Below are positions 39,528 to 47,951 of a stretch of DNA of 53,088 nucleotides, piece by piece. The notes under the pieces are model-generated. The model made no database searches. It was not told the DNA's origin and saw only the letters and a program-made list of their open reading frames with translations. Location of the stretch: NCBI GenBank assembly GCA_026415315.1, contig JAOAHI010000012.1, forward strand, positions 1 through 53,088, given 5' to 3'. This DNA comes from Methylohalobius sp. (GTDB lineage: Bacteria; Pseudomonadota; Gammaproteobacteria; Methylococcales; Methylothermaceae). The stretch's first letter is position 1, and each line of letters opens with the position of its first letter. Made by a program: the position numbers and the translations under genes.

Positions 39528-40760
39528 TCAACAAGCCACCCCACAAGAGCCCAGCAGGATACTCTGGTAGGCTTCGATAGCACGGGTTTCATCGAAATCT
39601 CTGGCCCTTTCCCGCAGCAATTCGCGCTCGGGCGGATGATCGAGCGTTGCCGCCATTGCCTCGGCCAAGGCCCAAGCATCCCCCACCGGAACCAATCGAC
39701 CATAACGACCACCTTCCAATATTTCAGCCGGACCGCTTGGGCAGTCGGTGCTAACCACAGGTGTACCACAGGCCAGCGCTTCGATAAGCACGGTGGGTAG
39801 TCCTTCCCACAGTGAGGACAAGACAAGGAGGTCTGCGTTGGCGATATAAGGCAAAGGATTAGGTTTAAATCCTAAAAATTCGACGCTTGCAGTCAAGCCC
39901 AAGTTTAAAGCCAGCTCTTGCAACCTACGCTGCACTTTAGCCTTTCCGCTCCCCAAGATCACAAGCCGACAAGGGCGCCTGGCGTTTAGTTTGGCAAAAG
40001 CGCGCAACAAGGTCGAATAATCCTTCTGCCGCGCTATTCGGCCAACAGCCACGATGACCGGGATGGATTTTTCTCGAAACCAGGGATGATCGACAGATTC
40101 CAGGCTGCGTCGCCGGAATGACTGATCGATGACTGGATTATAAATCACTTTAAGCTGCTCGAGCGAGAACCCCAGCACTCGAACTAGATCTTCAGCCACT
40201 CCGCGCGATACCGCGACCACAGCCTCAGCCTGAGGATAGGTATGGCGCATTGCCGGCGCCAAAAGGCGAAGGCGCTGCTGAATCTTGTCTACGCCTACAG
40301 AAAGATGGCTATGTTCGCTCAACACCAGCCGGGTTGGAACCTTAGCCAATTGACGGGCCAAAACCGCCTCGATGTTGCAGAAAGGCGTCGCCGTCATCAA
40401 CACCGAAGGCCTCCGTTTTGCCAGATAGGCAGCCAATGAAGGCAAGAGCCACAGCATTCTAGCGCGAAAACGCAGACTGAAACACAAGTGCGGCGCCAAC
40501 CTGGCTAATTTTGGGTCAGCGCGCAAAAGCGCAAGTCGCGAGCGAATATACCCGCTTGAAGCCAAAAGGTGAACCTGGATTTTTTCACCCTCAAGCAAAA
40601 ACTTAAAATCTCCCCTTTTCTCACCAACGACAAAATCGACTTCGTAGCCTTCTTCTGCTAAAGCATGCGCCAAGGTCAACAGAATACGCTCAACTCCCCC
40701 GCTACCAATTTCGGAGAGATAAAATGCAATCGGTCCAATTTTCACCTGCATGTGGTGCAT
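39528..40760 (-). CDS. Glycosyltransferase family 4 protein
   Basis: 410 residues, GT-B fold. N-terminal YLSEIGSGGVERILLTLAHAL; C-terminal donor site with VGRIARQKDYSTLLRAF, LVILGSGKAK and the E-x7-E motif in SSLWEGLPTVLIEALACGTP. It transfers a sugar from a nucleotide sugar, here probably to a surface glycan. ATG at 40760 or 40751; no clear ribosome site. In tandem with the methyltransferase. Confidence 0.9.
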   Translation of the reverse strand: MHHMQVKIGPIAFYLSEIGSGGVERILLTLAHALAEEGYEVDFVVGEKRGDFKFLLEGEKIQVHLLASSGYIRSRLALLRADPKLARLAPHLCFSLRFRARMLWLLPSLAAYLAKRRPSVLMTATPFCNIEAVLARQLAKVPTRLVLSEHSHLSVGVDKIQQRLRLLAPAMRHTYPQAEAVVAVSRGVAEDLVRVLGFSLEQLKVIYNPVIDQSFRRRSLESVDHPWFREKSIPVIVAVGRIARQKDYSTLLRAFAKLNARRPCRLVILGSGKAKVQRRLQELALNLGLTASVEFLGFKPNPLPYIANADLLVLSSLWEGLPTVLIEALACGTPVVSTDCPSGPAEILEGGRYGRLVPVGDAWALAEAMAATLDHPPERELLRERARDFDETRAIEAYQSILLGSCGVAC

Positions 40761-40787
40761 TCGTTTTGTCTTTAGCTCGCTGGATTT

Positions 40788-41807
40788 TCAAAGAAACAAA
40801 GCTTTAATCCGCTGCACGACTTGACTGATCTCGTCAGGTATTTCTTGCATTCTCGCAAGATAAGGAAGCTCGCCTCTCCCCAACGGCACCGCCCATTCAC
40901 GCGTGAACAACAAACGCTGAAAAGCCTCTAAATCCCGTCCGCCAAACCATTTCAAGAGCAGCTGTTTTAAACGCAAGTATCTCCCTCCTTGCAGCGGCAA
41001 AGGGAAAATAGCCAATGGTTTACCCAAGCAAATAGCTTCCACCATCATCGAAATGCTGTCGCCCGTGACAATGCAGGCATCGGCCAGCCCCAGTAAGGCT
41101 AAATAAGGATTCTCCTCCGGTTTATCCAACCCATAGCGATAAAGCTTAGCGTTTTGCGGTAAATAGCTTTCCAACGCTTGCACGACTTCGATCGGCGTCC
41201 TGCGGCTGGTAGAGATATACAAAGTTCCTTTACCGCGCGTGGCTGCCAAGGCTTGCTCTAACAGACTACGTGCTACCTCAGCATCCAGTCGATAAGGCTT
41301 AGTCGCCCCTCCCACTAACACTGCTACCAAAGGCTTAGGCAGCCTCTTCAGGCGCTCCTCCCAAGCCAAAGCAGCGGCTTCAACCTTCTGTTTATCAATG
41401 CGCATTAAGGGCAAAGTAAGCTTTAGCACATTGGGCCGATTAGGCACAAAATATTGAGCCGGTGCTACCACTAGGTCAAACTCAGAAAAATAGCCCTTTG
41501 GCCGACCCAGAAGCACCACCTTGGTGCGTCCGCCGGATTGCCGCTTGATCCACAGAGCCACCATCGCTGGCCGCCGACCAATGGTAATTACCAGCTCCGG
41601 CCAAGGCGGAGTTAGAGGATCCGACAAAGCTGGATCTAGATGATACAAAGATGGCTTAAACTTTGGCTTGCCTAAGCGATAGGGGAGTTGAAATACCAGA
41701 CGTTTTTGCTGCACCGGCCAACCGAGTGCCTCAGCCACAGCGGTCGCTTGGGCATTATCTCCGGCTTTATCGCCTATGACTAGCCAAACGCGAGAGAAAT
41801 TTTGCAT
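40788..41807 (-). CDS. ELM1-family (DUF1022) protein
   Basis: 339 residues. Opening VWLVIGDKAGDNAQATAVAEALG, then VITIGRRPAMVALWIKR, VLVGGATKPYRLD, ISTSRRTP and TGDSISMMVEAICLGKPLAIFPL: this is the ELM1/GT-like fold known from plant mitochondrial fission protein ELM1 and from many bacteria, where it often sits in lipopolysaccharide clusters. Likely a glycosyltransferase-like enzyme. It lies 27 bases upstream of the GT4 gene on the same strand. Confidence 0.8.
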   Translation of the reverse strand: MQNFSRVWLVIGDKAGDNAQATAVAEALGWPVQQKRLVFQLPYRLGKPKFKPSLYHLDPALSDPLTPPWPELVITIGRRPAMVALWIKRQSGGRTKVVLLGRPKGYFSEFDLVVAPAQYFVPNRPNVLKLTLPLMRIDKQKVEAAALAWEERLKRLPKPLVAVLVGGATKPYRLDAEVARSLLEQALAATRGKGTLYISTSRRTPIEVVQALESYLPQNAKLYRYGLDKPEENPYLALLGLADACIVTGDSISMMVEAICLGKPLAIFPLPLQGGRYLRLKQLLLKWFGGRDLEAFQRLLFTREWAVPLGRGELPYLARMQEIPDEISQVVQRIKALFL

Positions 41808-41818
41808 CGAGGGAAACT

Positions 41819-41847
41819 TTGCATCAAGTCAAAAAGTTTTCTTATAA
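41819..41847 (+). promoter_or_regulatory. Promoter for the hydroxylase-sulfotransferase pair
   Basis: TTGCAT (41819-41824), 17-base spacer, TTATAA (41842-41847); the ATG follows at 41900. The ribosome site may be AAGGGG about ten bases before it. Confidence 0.45.
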
Positions 41848-41899
41848 GTTGCCTTAATGTTACAATTTGTAGGGTAAAAACCAAAGGGGCTTAAACGAG

Positions 41900-42673
41900 A
41901 TGAATTTAAAGCAACTTAAGCGCTGCGCGATCATAAAAACTGGTAAGTTTCTCACCCGTCTGGTGGACCGATTCCTGGCCAGCCAATCCTTAATCGGCGA
42001 TCCCCCCGCCTTCGATTCGGAACAATTTGCCTGGGTCAAGACCTTGGAGCAAAACTACCCAGTCATCCGCCAGGAAGCCGAAAAACTGCTCAAAGAACGC
42101 GACCTGATCCCCGCTTTTCACGAAATCTCACCAGATCAGACTCGAATTTCCCAAGGCGATCACTGGAAGACCTTCTTTTTGTATGGCTTCAATCGCAAGA
42201 TCGAGACCAACTGCCGGCGCTGCCCAGAAACTGCTAAAGTTTTAGAACAAATTCCTGGAATGATGACCGCGTGGTTTTCTTTTATCGACCCAGGCTGCCA
42301 TATCCCGCCCCACCGAGGGCCCACCAAGAGCTTCATCGTCTGCCATCTGGGCTTGATCGTCCCCAAAGACAAAGAAAAATGTTATCTCAGAGTGGCTGAC
42401 CACAAGCTCACCTGGGAAGAGGGCAAGTGCTTCGTCTTTGACGATACCTACGACCACGAGGTACGCAACGATACCGACGAGCACCGGGTAGTGCTCCTGG
42501 TCCACGTCGAACGCCCGCTAAGATGGCCAGGCAAAGTCGTCAGCAAACTTTGGCTCACTCTGATAAAAATCTCCCCTTACGTGCAGGACGGCATCAAAAA
42601 CATGAGAGACTGGGAAAAGCGTTACGCCGCCGCCCTCAGGCGAATGGAAGGCCAGCCCGTCCATGGCAGCTAA
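41900..42673 (+). CDS. Aspartyl/asparaginyl beta-hydroxylase-like (LpxO-type) protein
   Basis: 257 residues of the cupin-like Fe(II)/2-oxoglutarate dioxygenase family. The metal and substrate region reads WFSFIDPGCHIPPHRGPTK, then CHLGLIVP, EEGKCFVFDDTYDHEVRNDTDEHRVVLLVHV. LpxO members hydroxylate lipid A acyl chains; others hydroxylate Asp/Asn or other surface substrates. The C-terminal part (RWPGKVVSKLWLTLIKISPYVQDG) resembles LpxO-like proteins. Its stop overlaps the sulfotransferase start by 11 bases, so the two are translationally linked. Confidence 0.82.
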   Translation: MNLKQLKRCAIIKTGKFLTRLVDRFLASQSLIGDPPAFDSEQFAWVKTLEQNYPVIRQEAEKLLKERDLIPAFHEISPDQTRISQGDHWKTFFLYGFNRKIETNCRRCPETAKVLEQIPGMMTAWFSFIDPGCHIPPHRGPTKSFIVCHLGLIVPKDKEKCYLRVADHKLTWEEGKCFVFDDTYDHEVRNDTDEHRVVLLVHVERPLRWPGKVVSKLWLTLIKISPYVQDGIKNMRDWEKRYAAALRRMEGQPVHGS

Positions 42674-43643
42674 TCCAGCGCACCTGAAACTCAATTCTGA
42701 GTCACAACGGGCGCTGCCTTTTTTTCCCGATTTTTTCCTAATCGGCGCTCCGCGGTGTGGCACCACGGCAATGAGCCATTATCTTGGGCACCACCCTAAG
42801 ATCTGCTTCTCCAAACCCAAGGAGCCGCATTTTTTTAGCTTAGTGCGCGAGCGCTATCCAGAACTTGACGAGCGTTATTACCTTGAGCGCTGCTTTGCCC
42901 ACTACGACCCAAGCCGCCATCGGGTCTTAGGCGAAGGCTCCGTCTCGTATCTCTATGATCCAAAGGCCATAGACCGCATCTTGGGCTTAAACCCTCATGC
43001 CCGCTTTTTGGTCATGGTACGCAACCCAATCGATCTCGTTTATTCTTATCATACTCGGTTGGTAGCCTTGCTCGAAGAAGACCAAGAAGACTTCGCCACC
43101 GCCTGGCGTCTTCAAGAAGCCCGCAAACACGGCAAATACTTACCTAAAACTTGCCTGCATCCTTCGCTGCTCCAATACGCCGAGATTGGGCACTTGGGCA
43201 AACATCTGGCACGTCTGTTCCAAAAAGCAGGCCGAGAACGTTGCCTGGTAGTGGTATTTGACGATTTTGTCGCCGACCCATTACGCGCTTACCGCAAGGT
43301 GCTTGAATTCATTGGCATCGAGTACGACGGCAGAACGGCTTTTCCGCCCAAAGAAAGCAACCGATACCCGCGTTTCAAGTGGCTGCAGCGTTGGCTGAAG
43401 CGCCCACCGAAGCAAGTGGAGAACTTTTTGGCTACCCTAGAGCACCAGCGCACGCGCAAACGGCCCAAACGCCACCCGCTCAAACGCCTGCGTAAGTTTC
43501 TGCTCAAACAAAACCTGGTGCATCGCTCCCGCCCGCCTCTGCCGCAGGAGTTCAAAGCAGAACTTTTGGCTGTCTTCCGGCAAGACATAGCCCTGCTCGA
43601 GGAACTTTTGGGTCGGAATTTAAGCTCCTGGAAGCGACTTTAG
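42663..43643 (+). CDS. Sulfotransferase
   Basis: 326 residues. PAPS binding: 5'-phosphosulfate loop GAPRCGTTAMSHYL (residues 28-41), KPKEPHFF, and the 3'-phosphate strand RFLVMVRNPIDLVYSYH near residue 118. These match carbohydrate/lipid sulfotransferases of the HS-type family. It moves sulfate from PAPS to a hydroxyl group, releasing PAP (which CysQ at 4.9 kb could recycle). The overlap with the hydroxylase gene suggests that the hydroxyl group made there may be its target, but this is inference. C-terminal region is very basic. Confidence 0.85.
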   Translation: MAANPAHLKLNSESQRALPFFPDFFLIGAPRCGTTAMSHYLGHHPKICFSKPKEPHFFSLVRERYPELDERYYLERCFAHYDPSRHRVLGEGSVSYLYDPKAIDRILGLNPHARFLVMVRNPIDLVYSYHTRLVALLEEDQEDFATAWRLQEARKHGKYLPKTCLHPSLLQYAEIGHLGKHLARLFQKAGRERCLVVVFDDFVADPLRAYRKVLEFIGIEYDGRTAFPPKESNRYPRFKWLQRWLKRPPKQVENFLATLEHQRTRKRPKRHPLKRLRKFLLKQNLVHRSRPPLPQEFKAELLAVFRQDIALLEELLGRNLSSWKRL

Positions 43644-43831
43644 GCACACTTCAAGTCCGAACCTTCCTCTTGCCGGTTGCCGCCGCCCATCTCAAGCAAG
43701 GCGCAAATCCTAGCGCGGGAAAGACTTAGTCATGAAAAAATATCGAATTAGGACCGGCGAAAAAGCCAAAGAAAAAACCGCTCCCCAATCGACCATACCG
43801 AGTCAACCTTCACCTTAAAATCAGCTGTGCT

Positions 43832-43857
43832 GGGCGTGTTCCTAACGGAACACGCCC
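43832..43857. terminator. 11-bp hairpin between convergent genes
   Basis: GGGCGTGTTCC (43832-43842), loop TAAC, GGAACACGCCC (43847-43857), then TTT on the plus strand. The stem holds the stop codon of the minus-strand gene. Probably a terminator for the sulfotransferase transcript; the T-run is short. In the rest of the gap (43644-43831) I see only a doubtful 28-codon frame. Confidence 0.55.
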
Positions 43858-44780
43858 TTTCGGTACCAGCGCCACAGCATTCCCCAACCGTAGATAAGGG
43901 GATAGCGGCGCACGTGCGCGGGCAATTCAAGTTTCTTGCCGGTGTGCCGCTCCAGCTTCCAGACAAGGTAATCGACCCCGCCCTGAAAGGTAAAGGAAGC
44001 CTTGATCAAGCGCAGCAAAGACAAAAGCTTTCCTAGAAAGATCGCAGCCAGCCACCTCATCTTGGCCAAAACCCTCACCCAAAGCGGGATGGAAAGGTAA
44101 ATCTGCCCGCCCTCCTCCCGTAGCGGCCACGGAAGCTCGCCCAAGAGAGGTAAGGTTACAGCCTGGTAGAATTCCTCTGCCCAAGCGACCAACTCTTTGG
44201 CCCGAATTTCGGCACGCTCAGTGCGAAGTTCAGACAGGTAACTGAGCATCAAGCCCCGCCGCCACAGTTCGCCCGCTTCAAAACAGGCAGGGCACAGCGG
44301 AGCAATGCGGCGCACGAAGGTACGCATCGCTTCCAAGATACAACCAGCGATCCAAGCAGAAGTTTCAGGATCGCGCCGGTAAAGCAGGCGGCAGGGCTGG
44401 GCGAACCTACCCCAAAGATACGACTGAAACCAGCGCATCCCGCGGGCAAAATCCCGCTGCGTGAGAACCGCGTACTTAGCCCGCACAACTTGGCCATCTC
44501 TCCTAGCCTCCAGATAAAACACATTCGGCGGCAGTAAGCGACTAGCCAAGACCAGCCAGCGAGAGGGATAGACCTGGGTATAATTGTCCACCAACACGTA
44601 TAGATCCACCACGCCGGATAAAGGGTCGCCGCTGCGCAAACATGAACCATACAGAAGCACCGCCGCTACCGTTCCACCATAGCGGGTGCAAATTGCCTCG
44701 ACTAGAGACTTCATGGGTTCTGGATAAGGTTGCATAATCTGGTTCTCAAGCCAATGCCGCAAACTTTCTGCCTCGCTCAT
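43842..44780 (-). CDS. TAM41-like nucleotidyltransferase
   Basis: 312 residues. Near residue 40 VAAVLLYGSCLRSGDPLSGVVDLYVLVDNY is a nucleotidyltransferase core (GS motif and acidic D-x-Y-V-L-V-D), followed by LLPPNVFYLEARRDG, VRAKYAVLTQRDFARGM and RFAQPCRLLYRR. This order (GYGSG, DFVFAVDD, PNVYF, IKYGVV, GRLxKPV) is that of mitochondrial TAM41, which makes CDP-diacylglycerol from phosphatidic acid; the resemblance is by eye. A conventional CdsA is not in the window. The start at ATG 44780 overlaps the divergent phosphoesterase start by 27 bases; ATGs at 44735 and 44714 are alternatives. Last part has hydrophobic segments. Confidence 0.65.
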   Translation of the reverse strand: MSEAESLRHWLENQIMQPYPEPMKSLVEAICTRYGGTVAAVLLYGSCLRSGDPLSGVVDLYVLVDNYTQVYPSRWLVLASRLLPPNVFYLEARRDGQVVRAKYAVLTQRDFARGMRWFQSYLWGRFAQPCRLLYRRDPETSAWIAGCILEAMRTFVRRIAPLCPACFEAGELWRRGLMLSYLSELRTERAEIRAKELVAWAEEFYQAVTLPLLGELPWPLREEGGQIYLSIPLWVRVLAKMRWLAAIFLGKLLSLLRLIKASFTFQGGVDYLVWKLERHTGKKLELPAHVRRYPLIYGWGMLWRWYRKGVFR

Positions 44781-45653
44781 CTGTCCGATCCGCACCTTAC
44801 CTCGCTGTCCTCTGTCCACCCTTACGAACTCTTAAGCAAGCGCATTCTGGGGTATCTTTCCTGGCAACTTCACCGCCGCCACGAACATCGCTTCGAAGTA
44901 CTGCAAGCTTTAGTGCATGACTTACATACCCAGCAACCAGACCACATCGTCGTCACCGGCGACTTGACCCAACTTGGACTGCCTCACGAATACCGCCAGG
45001 CTACCGATTGGTTAGCGCAACTTGGGCCGCCTGAGAAAGTCACTGTGGTCCCTGGCAACCACGACCGTTACGTAGCCGTCCCTTGGCAAGATTCGCTTGG
45101 CCTGTGGCAAGCTTATCTTACCAGCGATCACGGAGGCTGCTTTTTTCCTATAGTTCGCAAGCGAGGGCCGGTAGTTTTGCTTGGAGTGGACTCGGCCCCT
45201 CCTAGCGCCCCTTTTCTGGCTACCGGCAAGGTTGGTAAAGAGCAACTTATGCGCCTTTCCCAACTGCTTGCCGAGTTCGCTCATTCCTGCTGCCGAATTG
45301 TGCTGATCCACCATCCCCCTCATCCGGATGCGGTTCAATTCAGAAAGCGCCTGACCAACCACGCAGCGCTGTGTGACATTCTAGCCAAGCAAGGATGCGG
45401 CTTGGTTCTTCACGGTCATAGCCACAAATGGCAACTGCATTGGCTAAAAGGTCCAACTTTGCCGCTTCCGGTAATCGGAGTTCCCTCCGCTTCCGCCTGG
45501 GGGACAGAGCGCGGCAGCTTAGCCCGCTATCACCTATATCGCATCGTCCCCACTGAAGAAGGCTTCAACGTGGACGTAGAGATCCGCAGTCTCTGCCAAC
45601 GCACTCTTCACTTTTACTGCCAAGGGTTTTTCCAGCTTAAAATCGCAGGTTAA
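44754..45653 (+). CDS. Calcineurin-like metallophosphoesterase
   Basis: 299 residues. Full metal-site set: SDPHL (D12, H14), VVTGDLTQ, VPGNHDR, IHHPPH and LHGHSHKWQ. Such enzymes include CpdA and LpxH-like proteins; the specific substrate cannot be told. ATG 44754 is chosen since the motif starts at once; the ATG at 44730 is inside the divergent gene. Tail-to-tail overlap of 17 bases with lptG. Confidence 0.88.
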   Translation: MPQTFCLAHLSDPHLTSLSSVHPYELLSKRILGYLSWQLHRRHEHRFEVLQALVHDLHTQQPDHIVVTGDLTQLGLPHEYRQATDWLAQLGPPEKVTVVPGNHDRYVAVPWQDSLGLWQAYLTSDHGGCFFPIVRKRGPVVLLGVDSAPPSAPFLATGKVGKEQLMRLSQLLAEFAHSCCRIVLIHHPPHPDAVQFRKRLTNHAALCDILAKQGCGLVLHGHSHKWQLHWLKGPTLPLPVIGVPSASAWGTERGSLARYHLYRIVPTEEGFNVDVEIRSLCQRTLHFYCQGFFQLKIAG

Positions 45654-46713
45654 GCCTTTTCCCCTGCCAACTTAGAGCCAAGAGGAGGGTGGCCGCTGGG
45701 GGCAACAATGCCGTCAACCACGGGGGAAAATCGAGCAAGAGGCCAACGCTGCCGATTACACGGGCAACGAGAAAATAAAGCACCCCGATCAACATCGCAA
45801 TCACTACTCTCAAGCCGAACCCAGGAGCGCGAGGATGTGCCAAGATCAGCGGAATAAGAAGCGGAACCATCACCGCTAGGCTCAAAGGAAGAAACACTCG
45901 CTGCCAAAACAATAAGGCATAGCCTTCGGCGAGCTGGCCGCTAGCGCGAAGATGGTGGACATAGCCCCAAAGCTCAGACAAACTGAGCGTCTCGGGTGAA
46001 AGCTCTAGGATTTTGAGTTGGCTTTCGTTAAGAAAGGCGCGCCAAGGCTGCTGGGCCTTAAATTGAGTCTTAAGCATCCCCCCATGCTCCGTCTTTACCG
46101 TCACATCGTGCAGCAACCAATTGCCCTCTGACAGGATGGTCGCCCGTTCAGCGTGGGTGAACATAAGCAAGCGGCCGTCCTCAGCCAGCTCGTAGATATT
46201 GATGCCTGAAGGCAAACGGCCATGCATTAGGCTGGCAACGCTCATAAAGTGCATTCGATCACGCGACCAGAAACCGTGCTCGGTACGCAGAGCGTCTTCA
46301 CCGGCCAAAGCCTGCTGCCTGTGGATCTCCCCCCATTGCAGGCTGCGTGGAGCTACAAACTGCGCAATAACCATCAATCCAAGCGCCACGACTAAGGCAG
46401 CCTTGAGCAAAGCCAAAGCGATCTGGGAAGCCCCCATCCCCGCCGCGCGCATGGCTAAAAGCTCGCTTCCCCGCACTAGGCTAGCCAAGGCATATCCGCC
46501 ACCGATCAGAATGCAGACTGGAGAAAACTCAAGTAACTTAGTCGGAATTGTGGAGAAGACGTATAAAAATGCATCCGCGATGCGGTACTGACCCTTGCCC
46601 ACTTCGCTCAATTCGTCTATCAGATCAAGAAAGCAAAACAGCGCTACAAGCACCAAGAGCACCAGAATATACCCTTTGAGGAGGTGGCCACCCAGATAGC
46701 GTTCCAAAATCAT
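45637..46713 (-). CDS. lptG: LPS export permease LptG
   Basis: 358 residues (E. coli 360). Six-helix permease with a periplasmic jellyroll-type domain in the middle: MILERYLGGHLLKGYILVLLVL, ELLAMRAAGM (coupling to LptB) and LEFSPVCILIGGGYALASLVRGSE. With LptF and LptB it extracts LPS from the inner membrane. ATG 46713 overlaps the lptF stop as ATGA. Confidence 0.93.
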   Translation of the reverse strand: MILERYLGGHLLKGYILVLLVLVALFCFLDLIDELSEVGKGQYRIADAFLYVFSTIPTKLLEFSPVCILIGGGYALASLVRGSELLAMRAAGMGASQIALALLKAALVVALGLMVIAQFVAPRSLQWGEIHRQQALAGEDALRTEHGFWSRDRMHFMSVASLMHGRLPSGINIYELAEDGRLLMFTHAERATILSEGNWLLHDVTVKTEHGGMLKTQFKAQQPWRAFLNESQLKILELSPETLSLSELWGYVHHLRASGQLAEGYALLFWQRVFLPLSLAVMVPLLIPLILAHPRAPGFGLRVVIAMLIGVLYFLVARVIGSVGLLLDFPPWLTALLPPAATLLLALSWQGKRLNLRF

Positions 46714-47816
46714 CCTATCGCCTTTATTTTTCCATGCAGGCGAAACCAAGCTGAAACAAGCGGGAAATAAAAAACTCCAATTAATCCCAAAAGCAGCGTA
46801 TCTACCCACCACAGACCGGGCATCGCCCCCACCGCACCCTCTTTGACCCAGGTCTTGGCCAAGCCAGCTAAGTTGTAGTACACCGCAAACACCAACACTG
46901 CGAGGATGGTTCTGCCATAACGGCCAGCTCGAGGAGCGGTACGGCTTAAGGGAACAGCGAGCAATGCTAAAAGCAGCGTGCTGCTTGGACGCGAGAGTCG
47001 CCATTGTAACTCGGCGACGTCTTTGAAATCTTCAGAATCCCATAGCTCCCAGGTGGAGGCCGACTTACTCCGATAACCCGGAGGCTGGGCTACGTTATTT
47101 AAAACTAAAATCAACTGCTTAAAACGCAAGCTGATGTCAGCTCGCCCCTCGAAATCCAGTTCGTAAGCATAGCCCTCTTCAAAGATGAGCGGTGTGTTAC
47201 CATCAGAATCTGGTTCTCCTTGCGTCAGAGATCGGGCATAGATGATTTGAGTTTTTCGGTTTGAGAGCTCCTGGTTAAAAAACACCTGGTGTAGCCTTTT
47301 GCCAGGACGATCTACCTCCTCAGCAAACACAACATAGTCCTGGCCAACATGGAACCGGCGCGCCTCGAGCTTGTGGACGTCAAATCCCGCTTTGGCGCGA
47401 TTCTCCAACTCATAACTTTGGCGGTAGGCCCAAGGGCGAAGTTGGAGCGAGAACCCCGCCACCACTACTGCTACCAGTAAAGCTAACCTTAGTACGGTCC
47501 AAGCGATCCGGCCCTCGCCATAACCACAAGCCGCCATCGCGACCATTTCCGAATCGCTGTACAAGCGGCCAAGCCCTATCACCATCGCTAAATACAAAGC
47601 GATAGGCAAAAGCACCTCCAATGCGATCACAATCTTAAGGCCGATTAGCTGCCACACCACACCCGTAGGCAGAAGTCCGGCTACTGCATCGGCCAATAGC
47701 TTAGCGCTGCTGTAACCACCGAACAGCAGGACGAACAACGAGCAAGTAGCAGCAAACGGGCGCAGGACTTCGCGCGCTAGATAGCGGTCAAGGAGGAGAA
47801 AACGAAATAGGCTCAT
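46710..47816 (-). CDS. lptF: LPS export permease LptF
   Basis: 368 residues (E. coli 366). N-terminal RYLAREVLRPFAATCSLFVLLF, coupling-helix region SDSEMVAMAACGYGEGRI, central beta domain with FEEGYAYELDFEGRADI, and three C-terminal helices. Partner of LptG in LPS export. The start codon lies inside a perfect hairpin (separate entry), which would limit translation. Confidence 0.93.
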   Translation of the reverse strand: MSLFRFLLLDRYLAREVLRPFAATCSLFVLLFGGYSSAKLLADAVAGLLPTGVVWQLIGLKIVIALEVLLPIALYLAMVIGLGRLYSDSEMVAMAACGYGEGRIAWTVLRLALLVAVVVAGFSLQLRPWAYRQSYELENRAKAGFDVHKLEARRFHVGQDYVVFAEEVDRPGKRLHQVFFNQELSNRKTQIIYARSLTQGEPDSDGNTPLIFEEGYAYELDFEGRADISLRFKQLILVLNNVAQPPGYRSKSASTWELWDSEDFKDVAELQWRLSRPSSTLLLALLAVPLSRTAPRAGRYGRTILAVLVFAVYYNLAGLAKTWVKEGAVGAMPGLWWVDTLLLGLIGVFYFPLVSAWFRLHGKIKAIG

Positions 47817-47835
47817 CCTGCCCCCGCAGGATGAG
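47812..47835 (-). promoter_or_regulatory. Perfect 10-bp hairpin burying the lptF start codon
   Basis: Arms 47812-47821 and 47826-47835 are exact inverted complements (CTCATCCTGC / GCAGGATGAG) with a four-base loop. On the lptF strand the 3' arm holds the AGGATG with the ATG at 47816, and the loop and stem hold the G-rich ribosome site. It could be a translation switch. Confidence 0.7.
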
Positions 47836-47860
47836 ACGATCGTTTTTGAGCCAATTCAGC

Positions 47861-47866
47861 TATAAT
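47861..47866 (+). promoter_or_regulatory. -10 element for sucA
   Basis: TATAAT, about 85 bases before the sucA ATG. No good -35 is present at 16-18 bases. It would give a leader of about 75 bases containing a hairpin GCTGGTA, loop ATTG, TACCAGC (47890-47907). Confidence 0.4.
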
Positions 47867-47951
47867 TTGCGTTACCTTACAAACGCAGGGCTGGTAATTG
47901 TACCAGCAGCAGCCTCTAAATGCATCGAACACGACTTTAGTCTACAATTCA

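Noticed and set aside
43732-43818. 28-codon frame starting MKKYRIRTGEKAKEK
   Set aside because: Basic, Pro-rich, ribosome site too far; could be real but cannot be supported.
46714-47004. 97-codon extension before lptG
   Set aside because: It is lptF in another frame; the ATGA overlap fixes the start at 46713.
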